DNA from: Hymenopellis radicata
Taxonomy: Eukaryota; Basidiomycota; Agaricomycetes; Agaricales; Physalacriaceae
Direction: 5' to 3'
NCBI GenBank assembly: GCA_015501595.1
Contig: JADNRX010000148.1
Coordinates: 1-64,000 of the forward strand
Length of the DNA: 64,000 bases
In this document: positions 23,604-35,149 of the stretch, one piece after another
Numbering within the stretch: position 1 is the first letter of the stretch
Layout of the letters: each line of letters begins with the position of its first letter
Position numbers and translations under genes: made by a program
The notes under the pieces: generated by a model
What the model saw: the letters and a program-made list of their open reading frames with translations, nothing else
Database searches by the model: none
What the model was told of the DNA's origin: nothing

Positions 23604-23999
23604 GGTCCTTCTACATACTTATAGCCATGAAGAGCGGGGCATCATTCAATCGGCGGTTCCGATGACTGCTGGTCAATGGCTGTGGTAGCTCAAATGGTAA
23701 TGGGGATGGAACACAACCGTCCTCGCGGATATCGCGTGTAATTCTCTGAAAAGCTGTTGAGTGGCACCGAGTCAGTACTGCGAGATGCCTATTGATGAAT
23801 CGGATGAGACGCTGTGCCGGGAAAGAAGGTTGAACAAATGACTAAATCATGCAGACGCGATTTCCTGGTGGGAGACAGGAGGTACTCGGAAAGAGGAATG
23901 GCCAGCTTGATTTGGGATCTAAGATTTGAGTTTGAACTCAGACGTTACCCTCGAATGACGTTAGGCTCACAAGCTTCTTGACTCGTAGGCGCCGACTAC

Positions 24000-24697
24000 C
24001 TCAACGCGGAAAGAAGGCTCCAAGGACTTCTGAAGGCCGTTCATGAGCGCTTCCCCACGTCGGCCGGGAACGAGATGAATTGATGGTGGTCGGTGTCGAA
24101 CATTAATAACGCATTGACTGGTGCATCGTTTGACGAGCACAGGTCGCAGCGGTGCATTCATTTCAAGGTACAGCAGCTTCGCCTTGATTGACATACACAC
24201 GTTAAATATTGTAAGCCTCGTGGAGCGTACTACAGCTTTAACATCCTCTCTCGACAGAAAACCCATTCGCAGAACCACGACAGGTTTGGACACGGCTTCT
24301 TCATATGTCGTCTCAAAGAGTCCTTCCTCGGGAACACCTCGCCGCACTTCAAACTTGTACCAGACAAGTTTCGGTGTGCTTGTACACTCTGGACATGGTG
24401 TGCGGAAGTTCCCGAGGTTGCTTTAAGTTTAAGAAGCCGCGCAGACCGTCTAAGAGTAGTCTCGCCATCACCACCTTCGTTGCGAGCGCGCTTGCCTAAT
24501 ACTGAAGGCGGCGGCGAAGGAGATTTGAAGAGCAGTGATGGTGGCGACACTTGCTCTGACTCCAGGTCAGAGGCAGAGGATTGTGACGAGTCGAATGGAG
24601 CAGGGATCATCAAGGGCGAGAGTGGATATGGATGCGGAGAGGATGCAGGCAAGTACGGCGAGTCAAATTCAAAGACTGGTTCGATAGCAAAGTCCAT
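24000..24697 (-). pseudogene. second zinc-finger gene, finger disrupted
   Basis: Start at 24697 (MDFAIEPVFEFDSPYL) with a proline/serine-rich N-terminus and a basic patch (LGKRARNEGG). The finger itself is out of register: PCPECTSTPKLVWYKFE in one frame, CGEVFPRKDSLRRHMKKPC in another. A finger expected to read YKCxxCGEVF here has Phe for the first Cys and an indel. An intron could in principle rescue the frame but not the lost Cys. Confidence 0.45.
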
Positions 24698-24699
24698 CT

Positions 24700-25918
24700 T
24701 GCCCAGCAAGGGTTGTGGAAAGTAGAATGAGCTGTTGCGGCGACAGAAGTGTTAGAGGGAGTCTTGGATGAGGGGATGATGATTGGACTCGCACTGTTAT
24801 AAGGATAATTCATGAACAAGCGTCGACAATAAGAAAACAAGGCGCTTATTGTATTCGCGGGCATTCATCCAAAATCAGGTCAAAGCCATCAAGGCTCCTT
24901 GGATACGGAACAATAACAAGGTGCTATTGTCGTTGCTGCTGCAGGAGCCTGAGCTCGGGGTATCCAAAGACAGCGATCTGACGCTTTCAGTCACGCCTAT
25001 GAGTAAGGTAGTGTGAGCATATACTGAGGAGAGTGCCGAGCAGCTATGCTGTAGATAAACGTGTTAGAAATGGCAAGCAGACTTTGCTGCACAATCCGTT
25101 TACTTACCTGTGAGCCGGTTCCGGGGCCTCTTACCGAATTTCTGAATAATTGGATGGCTAGGTCAGCGCCTCCAGGAAAGGGAAGGATAGAACCTATCCC
25201 GAGTCGTGTTAGTACACATGAAAGTGAACAAGGCAAATTCCCAGGAGCTCGTCTACGCCACAAGGCGAACAATTTGTTTACGAGGCAGTAACATAGGAAG
25301 GAAATTCGACGGATTTCCGCGAGACAATACCGAGCGAGCGGGTATGTTCTGATTAGCAATGATGTTGATACTTGGAGAATAGCAACCTGCAGTGTTGATA
25401 GGAAGAAGGGTTTAGGGCACACCTCTTTGAATATGGCGGTTCCGGCGGTCAAATTTGAGTCATTAGAAGACATAGGCTAGATCTGGGACAAGAGACACGT
25501 AGATCTTTGAGCAGATCCAGCACAAAGGCTCGACAATAAGCAGACGAACAAAGAGGCGCTGAGTAATACATAGCTTCATAGGTACGTGTCGTCGTTGAGG
25601 ATACGCCCGACTAGGTTATGGGCTCTGATTAACGGAACCGGTCGGCAATTGAGTCACCAAGGAAGTTCAAATACTCCCATGTCATAGCATCCAGCTTAAA
25701 GTTATAGTACACCGAGACTACGGTCCAGAAAATGCGGATGAAAACGGCAAAAGCGGTGCCGCCGTCATTGCGTTTGTTGACATCGACTCGCGTACCGGTC
25801 ACGTGCGACGCGATCGTGTTTGTATAAAGGACAGGGGCCCCAACGATCGCTCTTTATCTTCGACCACCACCACCAGCCTACTCAAGACCGACATCGCCAC
25901 TCGCCCACACAACTCGCA
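24700..25918. other. intergenic upstream of histone H3
   Basis: A minus-strand frame at 24997-25473 has no recognisable domain. The last 120 bp form the H3 promoter. Confidence 0.4.
25822..25829 (+). promoter_or_regulatory. TATA box of histone H3
   Basis: TATAAAGG about 95 bp upstream of the H3 ATG, followed by a pyrimidine/CACC-rich leader. Confidence 0.5.
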
Positions 25919-26533
25919 ATGGCCCGTACCAAGCAAACCGCCCGCAAATCTACTGGAGGTGCGCGACCTTGCCTTGACCCTTGCTCGTCGCTGACCGTGT
26001 CTTAGGAAAGGCTCCTCGTAAACAGCTCGCTGCCAAGTCTGCTGCTCGTAAGACTGCCGTACGTTCTGCGTGACTTTCCATTCTCAGTCATCGCTGACGC
26101 CTTTGCTGTCTAGGCCGCCGCTGGTGGTGTCAAGAAGCCCCATCGCTTCAGGCCCGGAACCGTCGCCCTTCGTGAAATCCGAAGGTACCAAAAGTCGACG
26201 GAGCTGCTCATCCGCAAGCTGCCCTTCCAGCGTCTCGTTCGTGAAATTGCTCAGGACTTCAAAGTTCGTCGCCCACTCTCGCTTTGTCCGTTGTCTAACC
26301 ACCACTCCAGACTGATCTCCGCTTCCAATCCAGTGCCGTTATGGCGCTTCAGGTGTGTTGAATTGCGTGCCGTCCTTATCGTTATTGACGCGACTTGTCT
26401 ACAGGAGGCGGCCGAGGCTTACCTCGTTTCTCTCTTCGAAGACACGAATCTCGCCGCCATCCACGCTAAGCGTGTCACCATTCAGCCCAAGGATCTCGCA
26501 CTGGCTCGCCGTCTAAGAGGAGAGCGCTCATAG
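25919..26533 (+). CDS. H3: histone H3
   Basis: Core histone. Five exons can be placed exactly: 25919-25958, 26006-26058, 26114-26263, 26311-26352 and 26405-26533. The product begins [20 protein letters not shown] and ends [10 protein letters not shown], with the whole histone fold conserved ([40 protein letters not shown]). The tail reads [20 protein letters not shown] where the common form reads QLATKAARKSAPATGGVKK: one residue longer, with Thr after the ARK motif. This may be the normal form in this lineage or a variant. Intron-rich H3 genes are typical of basidiomycetes. Confidence 0.95.
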
Positions 26534-26759
26534 ATTTCGTATCTTGACCATGGCCTTCTCGGATACATGTACTATCATATTTCTTTCTTTCCATCTGTAC
26601 AACTTTTGTCATTTTTAATGTATAGACGACAAGGAATACTCGAAACGAATGCACGTTCAACGTCAGTTTGAGACTTCGCTTCTACGGGAGGAGATCCTTG
26701 AGATGATCGGAGGATCGGCCCGACTGCAGCTTCAACAATGTCCTTGTCCAACAACGCTC

Positions 26760-27175
26760 ACCAGCTATAGTGCAATGTGATGGTGTTATAGTATCAGTGT
26801 GAGTAGTGCAATTGGCTCGTAGTGAGAAGGAGAAACTAACTCGGAGGAGTCGTTTCAAATTCAGATGCTCTCGCTTTGCATGTATGCAAGCTTGTCGCTT
26901 GACAGTGCCTAACGCGTGAGGTTCAATAGATCGCGGCGTTCTAGCAGCACCGAAGATATGGTGCGTACGTTATGGTGCGGGAACGTTGGTCAACGAAAGG
27001 TGTATACTTATACTCCAAGGCTTGCTCGACTTAGATCGATTCCCGTCTCTAGTGGTGTTCTCAAGCGACATAAATTCTAGAAATTTCCAGCCTCGTATTG
27101 CGTGGTGTCCTTCCTACCCAGCGCTCCTGGCTCCCCATCACAAAAATGTCAAAACCTCCCTAGGCTCTAGCTGGG
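26760..27175 (+). pseudogene. broken copy of a P450 promoter and 5' end
   Basis: Matches in pieces the region 32060-32790, i.e. the upstream region, TATA zone (TATACTTATACTCCAAGGC) and first codons of P450 F. Shared strings include GCAATGTGATGGTGTTATAG and GAGAAGGAGAAACTAACTCGG-like text, and CTCTAGTGGTGTTCTCA. Similarity ends where the hinge LPLPPGP would be encoded, and stops interrupt the frame. Confidence 0.7.
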
Positions 27176-27640
27176 CCTAGGTGTTTTCATTTTAGTTTAT
27201 TTCAACTTTGTGCCATTGACTCAGTGCACACCTGGCTGCGATCTTTACCATCGTACCTCAGGAAAGTGGTAAGCGCCCCCAGTGAAGCTGCGTCTTCGAG
27301 GGGAAATCCGAGTTACCCGGTCGAGGATTTCCTCGTTTTCAGATGCATGTTTTCAGATGCATGGCAGTCGATGGATGCCTTCTATGACGCGGTGGAAGAA
27401 TCTGGTGTCGGTATTCGCATTGACTGACTGTCCTGTACACTGCTAGTGCATAATGCGACCTTCAAGTTCACTGTGGCATCACGGCAGGCTCGCTACGGGC
27501 GGCCAAATATCATATCTACCGTGATTGGGATCTAGTTTCACGCGCACGCCTTACCCCAGAAAAGCGATGTGCCCGCAGGCACCTCTCGTTACTGCGATCA
27601 CGCGTCTTCGTCGACACTGCCAAGTCAGGTACCCTTCTGC
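27176..27640. other. intergenic, no gene recognised
   Basis: A 67-codon frame at 27224-27427 has no recognisable feature. Confidence 0.35.
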
Positions 27641-27642
27641 TC

Positions 27643-27651
27643 GTATAAAAA
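27643..27651 (+). promoter_or_regulatory. TATA box of the serine hydrolase gene
   Basis: TATAAAAAG about 60 bp upstream of the ATG at 27711. Confidence 0.5.
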
Positions 27652-27710
27652 GTCTCCCAATGACAACTGAAGGTATTCTTCTTTTTCTTCTCCGGGCTGC
27701 TCATTAAGCC

Positions 27711-29834
27711 ATGTTCCTTAGTCTTCTTTTCTTTATCAGCGCTGTCTTCGCTCTGCCTTCTCATCTACCAACGCGATCTGAGGAAGGCATTTTGCTTGCA
27801 CCCGACATCGACGCGTTCACAGAAAGCATTTTACGCGACTGGGGCTCTCCCGGAGGTCTCAGCGTCGCAGCGGTATACATGAACGCGTCTGATGGTTCTT
27901 GGACCGTCGAGACCAAGGGATACGGGAACGCGTCGTCGGATGGGACGCCGGTGACGCCTGAGACTTTGTTTTCTATCGGGTCAACTCAAAGGTAAGATTT
28001 ACTTGTTAGATTCGATATGATGTCTTGAGGGTTCCTCCAGCTTTTCACGGCCTAACAGCTGGGATGTTGCTTGTCAACGAGACGCTGTCGCCGCGTTTCA
28101 CCTTGAAGACCAAGATATTGTCGCTCATGCCGGAGTGGGGTCTTATGGACGATATCGCTGCGTCTCAGAGCAACATTGTCGATCTTCTGAGCCATCGCAC
28201 TGGTCTCGCCCTCATGACTTCATGTATGCGAAAGCGGACACCATTTCCTCCATCGTATGTCTTCCTTGCCTTATTTTCGTCTGATTTCGATCTGACTTGG
28301 TACCTAGATGTCGCGCACGAAATACCTGAAGCCGTCCCTCGAATTCCGCGACGCGTGGCAGTACAACAACATCATGTACGCCATCGCGTCCTACCTCCCC
28401 ACGACTCTAGTTGGCGTGCCCTTCGCGCGTTACGTGAAGGAGCACATCTTCGACCCGCTCAATCTAAGCGCGACCTATTCCTCTATCGTCGCTTCGGAGA
28501 GTGGCCACCTCGCACAGGGATTCGACAGAGACGGGATCGAGTACACTGGTGACTTTTTTACTACGGGTACTCCTGTGGCGATTCCGTATTGGAATCCCGA
28601 CGTAGACGAGGATGGCGCGCGTCAGTCTAGCAGCTTGGTGTTTCGCAGATTCATGACTAACGCGTTTATTTAGCTTGGTCCGGGATGGGCGGTATCATTA
28701 TGAACGGTCGGGATATAGCGACCTTCTTGCAGACGATGCTTCTCGGTGGTGTTAGTCCTACCAGTGGAGAACAGGTCATTCCCTCTGAAGCTGTCGAGTT
28801 TGTGTCAAATGGTGTAACAGTTGTGCCTTCGGCTGGTATAACAAATGTTCCTGGGACTGGGTAAATCCTCCACAGCTAAGTACTTTGTATGCATGAGACT
28901 GATGCATTGCCCAAATAGAACCGTGTCCGCGTACGGCGCCGGCCAGAGCAGCACAGACTATCAAGGACATCGTAAGCACACCTCTAGTAATTCGCTGCCT
29001 TTTCTGACGCCCCATTAAAAGTGCTAATCGAACACGACGGGTCCGTTTCCGGATTCCACTCTGTTATCTCGCGTTTCCCCGCTGACAACTTCGGAGTCGC
29101 GGTGTTCAGTAACGACGAGACTTTTGGCCCGCTTATTATGCAGATCGTCAAGTATCAGATCATGGACCGGTTTTTGGGGCTTGAGCATACTGATTGGAAT
29201 AACACGTACGTCAATGCATCCCTTCTCGATATCTGGATGATACTAAAGAAACTTTTGCTTAGGTACTACCAACTAGCCGCAGCCATCATGGCGTCCATGG
29301 CATCCAAAACCTCTCTTCCTAATGCCTCCTCCGCCAGTGTAGCGTACGAAGATCTCGCTGGGAGTTACACCAACGAGGGCTACGGATACCTCGACCTTTG
29401 CTTCGTCTCCGACTCCTCAGCGTGTACAGACATCTTGGAGACTCTGCCTACTGCCATCGGGGACCAGCCCATGCTCATTGCCAAGTGGGACAAACTGTGG
29501 ACGTCTCATCTTCGTCTACAGCATTACGATGGAGATGTGTGGAACGTGAGCTTGTTGAATAGCCTGGTGGGTCGTTTCTCCAAGTTACCCAGGGTGTGTG
29601 TGTTATTGACTGCGGTTGGGTTAGGATATTGTGGATTCGGCGGGTAACTCGACGGGACAGTACCGCTTTGCGGATACGTCGAGGTATAATGCAATGACTG
29701 CTGAGTTTGCGTTTGATGAGGGAGGGGCGGTTTCCGGGTTTGGAATGTCTGGTGGGTTTTGGGGTGAGGTACTCGAGATGGACGGGGATAATGTAGAGGC
29801 GTTGAGCGAGGTGTGGTTCAGCAGGAGTAGTTAG
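27711..29834 (+). pseudogene. secreted beta-lactamase-fold serine hydrolase, frameshifted
   Basis: The first 15-20 residues (MFLSLLFFISAVFALPS) are a signal peptide, so an extracellular hydrolase/esterase of the class C beta-lactamase (LACTB/EstB-like) superfamily is expected. Visible motifs: FSIGSTQ at the catalytic SxxK, YNN in FRDAWQYNNIMYAI (YxN motif), WSGMGGI, and HDGSVSGF (third box), then a C-terminal beta domain to TAG 29832-29834. About eight introns join in frame. Two exons do not: at 27988 one A short of CAAAAGG, which would restore STQK with the catalytic Lys and a phase-1 join, and at about 28206, where GLR/PHDFMYAKAD needs one more base. Either decay or base-calling error. Confidence 0.7.
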
Positions 29835-31329
29835 TAAGTGGCGATGCTCCTTGGAGATTGCTTGGACACCTTTCATTTATCGTGGCATTCAATCCCTGGC
29901 GGCCTTTTGAACTTTCAAAGTCGACGAGCCGTTGATTGAATGCAGACTACAACTTCGTACAATATGTGTTGCTAATAAAGGGGTTTATTATGATTATCAT
30001 CCAACGATGGGCGAAAAGTCTGATCTGATGACACGGAGCCACGGCGAGCCGTATGTACTGGCGCAGGCCGAGTTGGCGGGGGAACTGTGAGCGGTATCGA
30101 CTGTGGGATAAGTCTGTGTTGATCCTGTGTCCTTGTCCTTGCACGCCTGCAAAGGCATGTATAAACGGACGCGAATAACGCGAAAAGGAGTACAAGGATG
30201 GCGCCTGCATATCATGTCAGGACTGAGAGTGATATGGGACTCGGATGGAACGACGAACCAAGGGCGCCGGTTACTGCTCCTCCAGAGATGCTAGGAGACG
30301 GACTCAGAGAGAGAAGCGAAAAGATGAGAAGTTCTTACCTTGATCCCCGACCGGAAGGTGGTTTTATTGCGGGAGAGCGTGGCATGACGGGTAAGTAATG
30401 GACGGTGTTGTACACAGTTCAAAGATGCCGCTGACCAAGTTGAAGATGAGGAGAGGAAGCGGGCGTGCTTGATGAGAATTGAAGTAGATGGGATTTTAAA
30501 GACGTGATGCTCGAGAGGCGCTCCATAGCGAATGTAAACAGGTATAGCCGGCATCGCCTCGGAAATTGTGGCGAGTATCGGAGACTGCATTCTGCTTTTT
30601 GAAAAAGACAGAGGTTACTACTCTCTGTATTTGTAGCCGTTCTTTCGCCATCGTGATCCTCAGAGCCAAAGACGGAGGAAACGGGAGCAGATGGTAGACA
30701 GGAGGCTAGCGGGGACAAGTCCCTTAACCCCGAATGTCACGTGTCCTCAGGCTTGGCTCTTGCGCTCATGGTCGACGGCGCCCAGACGACTACCGACGCG
30801 CTACATTGAGGAAAAAATGCCCAACGATGCGCTAAATTCGGATTCGCATATTTTTCGCTTTGGTTCAGCCATTTTACGGGCTCCAGCAAAGGACCAGCGC
30901 CAAAATTGTCCTTCCGGTGACTTAAACGACTTGTCCCTTGTACAGCCGCGCTCGGGGGGTGCGCATATATGACTTGTTTACCATCTGAGCCGACGCATAT
31001 TAGGTCGGCTTGCTTTTCCAAATCACGCGAGATGGACACTGACTGTGCAAGCAGCAACCTCGAAGATAGCAAGAATGTGCTTCGCCCAGCCGATGCTCAC
31101 GCTCTTAGAATCATAGAATCGGTTTATTTGGTCTCGACGGACATTAGGTGTCGTGAGGTTGCCCGCAATCACGTTTCGGACTGGATGTGACGACTCGTTC
31201 AGCAACTGTTACGGTGTCTACCACAGTCAGTCTATACCTATTCAAGCTCGCCTCTTCGAAATTATGAAGTAAACCGCTCAAAGCATGAGAAATGCACCCC
31301 CTTTTTCATTGTTCGCCTTCCTACGCATA
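29835..31329. other. intergenic with small unassigned frames
   Basis: A minus-strand frame 30291-30590 (MPAIPVYIRYGAPLEHHVF...) and a plus frame 30198-30398 might be small genes, but no domain is recognised and no splice chain is convincing. Confidence 0.35.
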
Positions 31330-31997
31330 AGATAGGCGTCATCCACAAGTGAATCACGTGATCAAAGCGTGACGCCGCCTTCCCGCCCCATAGGCTCGGC
31401 AACGGCGGGGTAGCTTACCAAAGTGAAACCCAGAAAAGGTGCAGAGTAGTGTATAGCTTGATGTTTGGGTCTCAGTTTGTTCATAAATATTCTCAATAAA
31501 AAGCCTTACCACATTTTTTCCCAAGTTGTTTCTTTTTCAATTCTGCTCATTCTGGCGGGCTCTTCGAAAATTCATCACACAATTTCGCGTTTCCTTTTAT
31601 AGTAATAATACAGTCACGTGCTCCTGTGGCGCAGTGGTGAACACACCTCCATACCCGGACCGCCCACCCAGTGTCCAAAAAGTCGTAACGCGCCGTTAGA
31701 TCAGCGGGATGTGATCACAGCCACTTTTGGCTACTCCGATCAGACTCATCTAGATCTTCGGACCCTTGGGCCCGGTGATCACTAAGCTGACCACTCAGAT
31801 AGACCTTGACAGGCTCTGAGATATTGCCGGATTTCCATGAGAGACACTTAAAACAGTGTATTATAGATGAGATAAGGTTTCTAGGCTCCCGCAAAAAATT
31901 GCGCCACAGTGCAAAAGCGATCCCAAAAAATTTCGCGCCGTTACTGTCACGGATGTCACGCGCACGTGATGTCGTCAGTTGTGGATGACGCCTATCT
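31330..31997. mobile_element. TA-flanked MITE, 668 bp, with a tRNA-like box
   Basis: Ends AGATAGGCGTCATCCACAA are perfect inverted repeats over 19 bp, continuing with one mismatch through TGA, and ATCACGTG follows on both sides. Each end abuts TA (31328-31329 and 31998-31999), as for Tc1/mariner-type insertion. No transposase frame. The interior near 31623-31650 reads CTCCTGTGGCGCAGTGGTGA, which fits a tRNA D-arm/A-box, but no B-box is evident. Confidence 0.8.
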
Positions 31998-32587
31998 TAC
32001 CTTTCCACGAACATCGGAGTCGCGTTTGTGAGGCACATCACTAGGGAAGCGGACTCTTGCAATGTGATGGTGTTATAGTATTAGCGGCATAGCATTACTG
32101 TGAGTCGTGCAATTGGCTCGGAGTGGGAAGGAGAAACTAACTCGGAGGCGGCGTTTCAGATGCTCTCCATTATCAAAATGCCGAGTGTTGTTAGGTTTGC
32201 ATCTTGGGAATACCATTTACTGTCGCTTTCATAGCAATGGTCTCACCCCATTGTGTATCCTCCGATGGGCATGACGGTGCCTGCCATTGCGCGCTAGGAA
32301 CTGATTACGCTCGACTTCGGAAGCCTGCTCTTTAGTGCCGGTAAGCTGCTGTCCTTGTGTTCAAGATACAGTTCTAACTATAGCACAAGTAGTGGCGAAA
32401 CGGGCTCTTGGATCCGTACAATGAATAGGAATCGGATGCGATGCCTTGACTTGCCAACAGATCCCATCAATATGAATGTATGCAAGCTTGTCGCCTGACG
32501 GCGCCTAACGCGCATGAAGTCCAATGGATCGCAGCGCCCAATCTATTTTCATTGCGCCGAAGACATGGTGCTCCGAACGCATACGTT
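31998..32587. other. upstream region of P450 F
   Basis: Shares blocks with 26760-26985. No separate gene seen. Confidence 0.45.
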
Positions 32588-34859
32588 ATGGCGCGGGAAC
32601 GTCAGTGGTCGACTAAAGGCGTATATATACTCCAAGGCTTGCTCGTTATCTATCGGCCTAGATCGACTTCCTTCTCTAGTGGTGTTCTCAGGTCTTCTAC
32701 TATATTCGCCCTCCTTCTGCTACTTTCCTGCCTTGTATCGTGCGGCGTCCTTCCCACCCATCGCTCCAGGCTCCCTCTGCCCCCGGGCCCGCGAGAGCTA
32801 CCTCTCGTTGGGAAGCTTTTCGGTCGTCCGTCCCACCATGCTTGGCTTACATACACAAAGTGGGGCACCACCTTCGGCGAAATTATGTCGTTCACAGTAC
32901 TCGGGCACCCCATAGTCGTACTCAATTCCCTCAAGGCGGCGAACGACCTGTTGGATAAGAGGTCAAGAAATTACTCTGCGAGACCTCGTCAGTCGTCTTG
33001 CCTTCGTGTGCGCCGAACAAGCCTCTGATGATACTGTTAGGCTTCCATATGGCGGCCGAGTTGATGGGATGGGGGTGGATCATGGCCCTCATGACGACCA
33101 CGGACGGATGGAAGTCGGTATGCTGATGCTAGAAGCATGAACTCCCGAGTAATCTTCTCTTTCCAGGCGGCGTCGTCGGCTCTTCCACCAACACTTCCAA
33201 GCGAAGGAACTCCCTTCATACCATCCTGTGCAGCTGCGCGCGACCGTAACTTTGCTACACAAGATACTCCAGTCCCCAGAAGAGTTTGTTACCCACATGT
33301 TCTAGTGAGTGATGCATCTTTCGCTTTATCTATATCACTACAGTGTCTGAGCACCGAATTAGTCACCCCAGCTCTCTGATATTGCTCCTTACCTACGGCT
33401 ATAATTCCAAGGAACAGAACGACTGGTACGTGGAGTTTGCTAGTCGCTCAGCACACTTGCCCATCGCGGCCGCCGCGATTCCCGGAACGTTTATTGTCGA
33501 CTTTCTGCCATTCCTCAAATACGTGCCATGTACATGCCGCATACTCTTAATCTTCATCCTGCACTGACGTCTGTTCACAGCTTGGTTTCCCTTTGCAGGA
33601 TACCAGGGGCTGGCTAAAGAAAGCGAGGAGGCCTCCGTCGCCATGCGCAACGTACCTTTCGAGGAAGCTCTAAAATCCATCGTTCGTGTCTCGTTTTCAT
33701 ATAACCTACTTCCTATGACATCAATTCGGTAGAACGATGGCACTGCGCCACCCTCATTTGTCAGCATGAATCTTGAGAAGCTCCGAAACGCTTCAAGTCC
33801 TCCGGATTTTGATGAAGCTGAGATAAGGGATGTTGCTGGGGGCGCCTTCGGTGGTACGCGGTCTCTTCATGATACACCGAACGGACTTGAACACGGCTTG
33901 TTTTATTAAGCTGGTGCAGACACGGTTAGTCATCCTCAAAAATTTCACTGCGCTCAAGAAAATGACCGTCTCTGTAGTCATACGTGATCATATTGACGAT
34001 GATCATGGCGATAGTGAACCACCCCGAGGTGCAGCGACGCGCCCAGGCAGAATTGGACGAGGTTGTCGGTCGCCAGCGCCTTCCAACTTTCGCCGACAGG
34101 CCGAAACTTCCGTTTATACAAGCCATTATCCTCGAGTCATTTCGATGGCGTCCGGTGACTCCGCTTGGTATGGGCTCTTCGACGGCTGTGTTGCGTGTAA
34201 CGAATGATGGCTCCTTGTAGCTATGGCGCATTACAGTAAAGCTGATGATGTTTATGATGGATATTTCGTACCTGCTGGTATGTTGTCGCGCTCTCTTCGT
34301 CCGTGTACGGTGTCTTCATCCTTTCGCACAGGTTCAATTATCATGCCGAACGTATGGTAAGGCTCCGACGGTTCTTCACGGGCTTATTAACACATATCAT
34401 CGTAAAGGGCAATCATGCATGACAAGGAAGTCTACAAGGATCCAGAGACATTCAACCCCGACCGGTTCATGGGCGATAATCCTGAACCCAGCCCCACAAC
34501 TAGTGGAGCATTTGGGTTTGGAAGAAGGTATCTTCAGATCCTTCACTCTTTCAGATGGAGTCAGCTTACCGCTTTCTGAAGGATATGTCCAGGACGCTTC
34601 CTTTCCCTTGATACGGCTTATATCGTTATCTCGTCGATGCTATGGGCATTCACGTTGTCGAACGCCGTGGACGAGAATGGGGACACGATCCTTGTTGATG
34701 ACATGGCGTACGGTGGGGAATTTGTTTCGTATGTCGTTGGACTAGTTTTTGTTGGATATGCGCTGATATGAATCTAGACATCGGCATCCGTTCAAATGTA
34801 AGATCACGCCTCGGTTCAGTTCAGTTGCGAGTGTGGTCGATTCAGCGGTGGCGGTGTGA
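32588..34859 (+). CDS. cytochrome P450 F (start uncertain)
   Basis: ER-anchored P450, paralogue of I. From the anchor (STIFALLLLLSCLVSCGVL) on, all exons join in frame: hinge LPLPPGPRELPLVGKLF, RRLFHQHFQAKEL, I-helix AGADT then TSYVIILTMIMAIV, K-helix ESFR, DDVYDGYFVPAG, FNPDRFMGDNP, haem loop FGFGRRICPGRFLSL (intron between the two Arg), end ...SVVDSAVAV at TGA 34857-34859. In I the protein begins MESFAIFALLLL; the aligned bases in F are CTCAGGTCTTCTACT, so the expected ATG is absent. The nearest in-frame ATG is 32588, upstream of a good TATA box. Either an upstream promoter is used or the gene has lost its start. Confidence 0.8.
32622..32631 (+). promoter_or_regulatory. TATA box of P450 F
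   Basis: GTATATATACTCC lies downstream of the only available in-frame ATGs of the gene, which makes the start of P450 F problematic. Confidence 0.5.
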
Positions 34860-35149
34860 GATGTTGCTGTAGTTGGCCCGGCGAAGTGTGAGTGTGAACC
34901 TTAGAAATACACCAGTTTCTGGGACAGTTTGTCCACATGTCCGAAAAGGGCAAGGTGCTCGCATTGGGGCCACACAAAGGTGCAACCGGCGCTGAGGAAA
35001 GTGCGTTGAATCCGTTTCGGGAAATGATATTCTGGTTTTCCGGCGACCTGTGACAAGCGCCTGCCGGTCATGTTCCAACATCGATGCTTGTTTAGCGCCT
35101 GTGTTTTTTCGTTTCCTGCTACACCCTCCCCCCAATTTTGGACGCAGCA
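34860..35149. other. intergenic between P450 F and the DUF6535 gene
   Basis: No gene recognised; acts at most as 3' flank and promoter. Confidence 0.4.

Noticed and set aside
31621..31660. tRNA gene
   Set aside because: Only a D-arm/A-box resemblance; no B-box, anticodon stem or acceptor pairing could be found.
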